Shown one piece after another: positions 50,668 to 52,273 of a stretch of 52,273 nt of DNA. Made by a program: the position numbers and the translations under genes. Position 1 is the stretch's first letter. Each line of letters begins with the position of its first letter. The notes beneath the pieces are model-generated. The model had not been told where the DNA came from, searched no databases, and worked only from the letters and a program-made list of their open reading frames with translations. The DNA lies in the NCBI GenBank assembly GCA_002350525.1, contig DEFA01000004.1:49766-102038 (forward strand), written 5' to 3'. The DNA is from Lachnospiraceae bacterium UBA2864 (GTDB lineage: Bacteria; Bacillota; Clostridia; Lachnospirales; Lachnospiraceae).

Positions 50668-52158
50668 TTATAAACCATAGATATGATTTCTTATAGCAAA
50701 GCGCTTCTTTATTGTCACTGGCATTTCACAGTAAGGTATTGTTTCATACCATCTTCCGATCTCGCCAAACTTACTGCTATGTCTTTTTCTAAATATTGCG
50801 GCTGATAAGATTTTTTCTACTTCTGCCCCCGCTGCCATTGGCATTTCTTCTTCCTGATATCTGGCAAGTTCAAGCATATCTCCACCATTAAGATAATAAG
50901 CTCTAAGCTTAGCCATTTGCGTCGCACCACGTTTGCTCCATCCCATAGGTCTAGAACTCATACGTGACGATAACACATGACTTACATGTCCTTCTGCACT
51001 GCATCCTTTGACGTGTTTTCTGTCCGCATACCTTCTCTTTGCAGCCGCCCAATTATACAGGAAATAGTCTCCTGCATTAGCAATCTTTTTCTTTTCATTC
51101 TCGCTAGAAGCAAACTCCTGCAGATAATCTATGGCATTCTGGAATTCTTCTCTTGTGTTTTCTTTTATTATCTTTTTAAGTATCTTTCTGAATTCCTTTA
51201 CATCATCTTTTGAAAAATGTTTTTCCAAATGCGAAGTCATCTTTACAAGATACTTACTCATATGAAACTCATCTAAAACATATGTTATTCCGGCTATTCT
51301 GGAATTACCTGCTTTTATCCAGGCACCTCCATCTGCATTCAAAAAGATTTTCTTTATCTTATTCACATCGTATGTATTTTCTATATATTCAAAGACTCTA
51401 TCCCATAGTTCTTCATTTGATTCGTCGTAACTAGATCCACTGAAATAATAAGGGTTTACAAGTCTATGCTTCGTACTCTCAGGCGCTTCCTTTTCTATTC
51501 CTTCATATACGTAAACAAGCTTTGTTATAAAGCCATTATTCTTATAACCATTATCACCGATGTGTATATCACCCTTTTCATCTCTGAACTGCAAAGATAC
51601 ATGATCTTCATCGGCATCTATGTATAAATACTCAACATCCTTCTTTTCCGTAGGATACTTTTCCTCTGGAAATTTCAGTGAATGAATGATATTCATCGTT
51701 GTTTCCTTGCTCACGTCAGTTTCATCTATACTAACATTGTCGCCTCCTCTACGATAGGATGTCTGTACAGCTTCCGTGAGTATTCTTTCAACAGCATCTG
51801 TGGTTATTCTCGTATGAGGAGTCATTCCCATTACTTTATCAAGAAGATATATATATTCTCCTGTCTTCTTATCCTTATATAGAGTTTTATTAAATGTAAC
51901 CGTACAAAGAGAGGTGACCAAGCTCTTTTCTACAGTTCGTTCTACATACCATTTTTCTTTTCTTTCAAGACTATCCTTAATTATCGAATCAAACTCTTCA
52001 AGGGTTTCTTTTATTATTTCCTGCCCTAGTTTAGTTAGCTGATCTGTGACCTTCTTTACATATGAGGCTATATCATTTGGATTTTCTGCAAACTCTGCTG
52101 ATAATTCTAAAAAATTTTTGATGCAAACCTCTTCAAAATACTTTACACTATTGTACAT
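50668..52158 (-). CDS. ISLre2/UPF0236-family transposase
   Basis: 496 residues from ATG 52158 (AGGAGG 10 nt upstream; ATG 52167 is too close to the SD). Family traits: YLYIDADEDHVSLQ, FLNADGGAWIKAG, DEFHMSKYLVK, and the C-terminal VSHVLSSRMSSRPMGWSKRG block. The acidic residues Asp in IDADED, Asp in NADGGA and the later Glu region would form the DDE-type centre. The frame is intact, so the element may be active. Neighbouring genes show no disruption. Confidence 0.93.
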   Translation of the reverse strand: MYNSVKYFEEVCIKNFLELSAEFAENPNDIASYVKKVTDQLTKLGQEIIKETLEEFDSIIKDSLERKEKWYVERTVEKSLVTSLCTVTFNKTLYKDKKTGEYIYLLDKVMGMTPHTRITTDAVERILTEAVQTSYRRGGDNVSIDETDVSKETTMNIIHSLKFPEEKYPTEKKDVEYLYIDADEDHVSLQFRDEKGDIHIGDNGYKNNGFITKLVYVYEGIEKEAPESTKHRLVNPYYFSGSSYDESNEELWDRVFEYIENTYDVNKIKKIFLNADGGAWIKAGNSRIAGITYVLDEFHMSKYLVKMTSHLEKHFSKDDVKEFRKILKKIIKENTREEFQNAIDYLQEFASSENEKKKIANAGDYFLYNWAAAKRRYADRKHVKGCSAEGHVSHVLSSRMSSRPMGWSKRGATQMAKLRAYYLNGGDMLELARYQEEEMPMAAGAEVEKILSAAIFRKRHSSKFGEIGRWYETIPYCEMPVTIKKRFAIRNHIYGL

Positions 52159-52273
52159 AGGGAACATTCCTCCTTGTTTGTGTTGGTTTTGTCGCTAAAC
52201 ACTTTATCACAAGGTGGGTGTTCCCTTCTATATTTCTTTTATTTAATTTTCCGAATAAAACTTTACGCTAGCT

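Larger units (their letters stand above)
50436..52226. mobile_element. ISLre2-family insertion sequence, probable ends
   Basis: Inward-read ends GGGAACCCACC (from 50436) and GGGAACACCCACC (minus strand, from 52226) match apart from a two-base gap and flank the transposase gene. No clear target duplication was seen. The left end lies 230 bp beyond the transposase stop, and that gap holds the stem-loops listed separately, so the left boundary is uncertain. Confidence 0.5.

Overview
The window looks like chromosomal DNA of an anaerobic, low-to-moderate GC Firmicute, most probably a butyrate-forming member of the Lachnospiraceae (Butyrivibrio/Roseburia/Lachnospira type). The evidence is an NADH-linked [FeFe] hydrogenase operon (hydCBA), a CoA-transferase of the butyryl-CoA:acetate family, strong Shine-Dalgarno sequences with frequent TTG/GTG starts, sigma-A type promoters, a CIRCE operator, and several small proteins typical of that family. 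Genus is inference; no rRNA is present.

Layout. 1-4.06 kb (minus): an F-type ATP synthase operon, rhomboid-atpB-atpE-atpF-atpA, running off the left edge. There is no separate atpH; the C-terminal half of the delta subunit is fused to the front of alpha. 4.1-6.4 kb: lon under a CIRCE operator. 6.5-12 kb: a tandem HD-GYP protein, map, thiG, an MraY-like transferase and a GGDEF protein. 11.9-19.4 kb (minus): murI, an Ldh2-type dehydrogenase, a CoA-transferase, a small Cys-rich protein, an ABC exporter and a membrane-anchored C39-like peptidase. 19.5-22.2 kb: an ECF sigma/anti-sigma pair and a NYN-LOTUS protein. 22.3-26.6 kb: hydCBA with its own promoter and terminator. 26.8-31.8 kb: an operon of a zinc-ribbon DUF3160 membrane protein, a small anchored protein and a membrane HD-GYP protein. 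31.9-38.9 kb: cstA, a hypothetical gene, tRNA-Arg(ACG), a Sfp-type phosphopantetheinyl transferase, fruR-like and fruK genes, and pgaCD. 39-48 kb: an apparent EAL-GH13-uvrB-uvrA operon. 48-50.3 kb: a membrane protein and a second GGDEF protein. 50.4-52.2 kb: an ISLre2-family insertion sequence.

Two themes stand out. First, the ATP synthase is unusual in several ways at once: a delta-CTD/alpha fusion without a delta N-terminal domain, a c subunit with an apparent cleavable signal peptide and long Ala/Glu linker, a rhomboid protease as first gene, a transcript predicted to begin in a hairpin, and a hairpin-rich insert between atpE and atpF. Second, the window is dense in cyclic-di-GMP genes (two GGDEF, one EAL, two HD-GYP) together with pgaCD, whose relatives are activated by c-di-GMP.

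Most genes lie on the minus strand. Start codons were chosen by Shine-Dalgarno position and, in one case, by promoter position, so several differ from the longest reading frame. All functional names rest on recognising motifs by eye; no database search was run.
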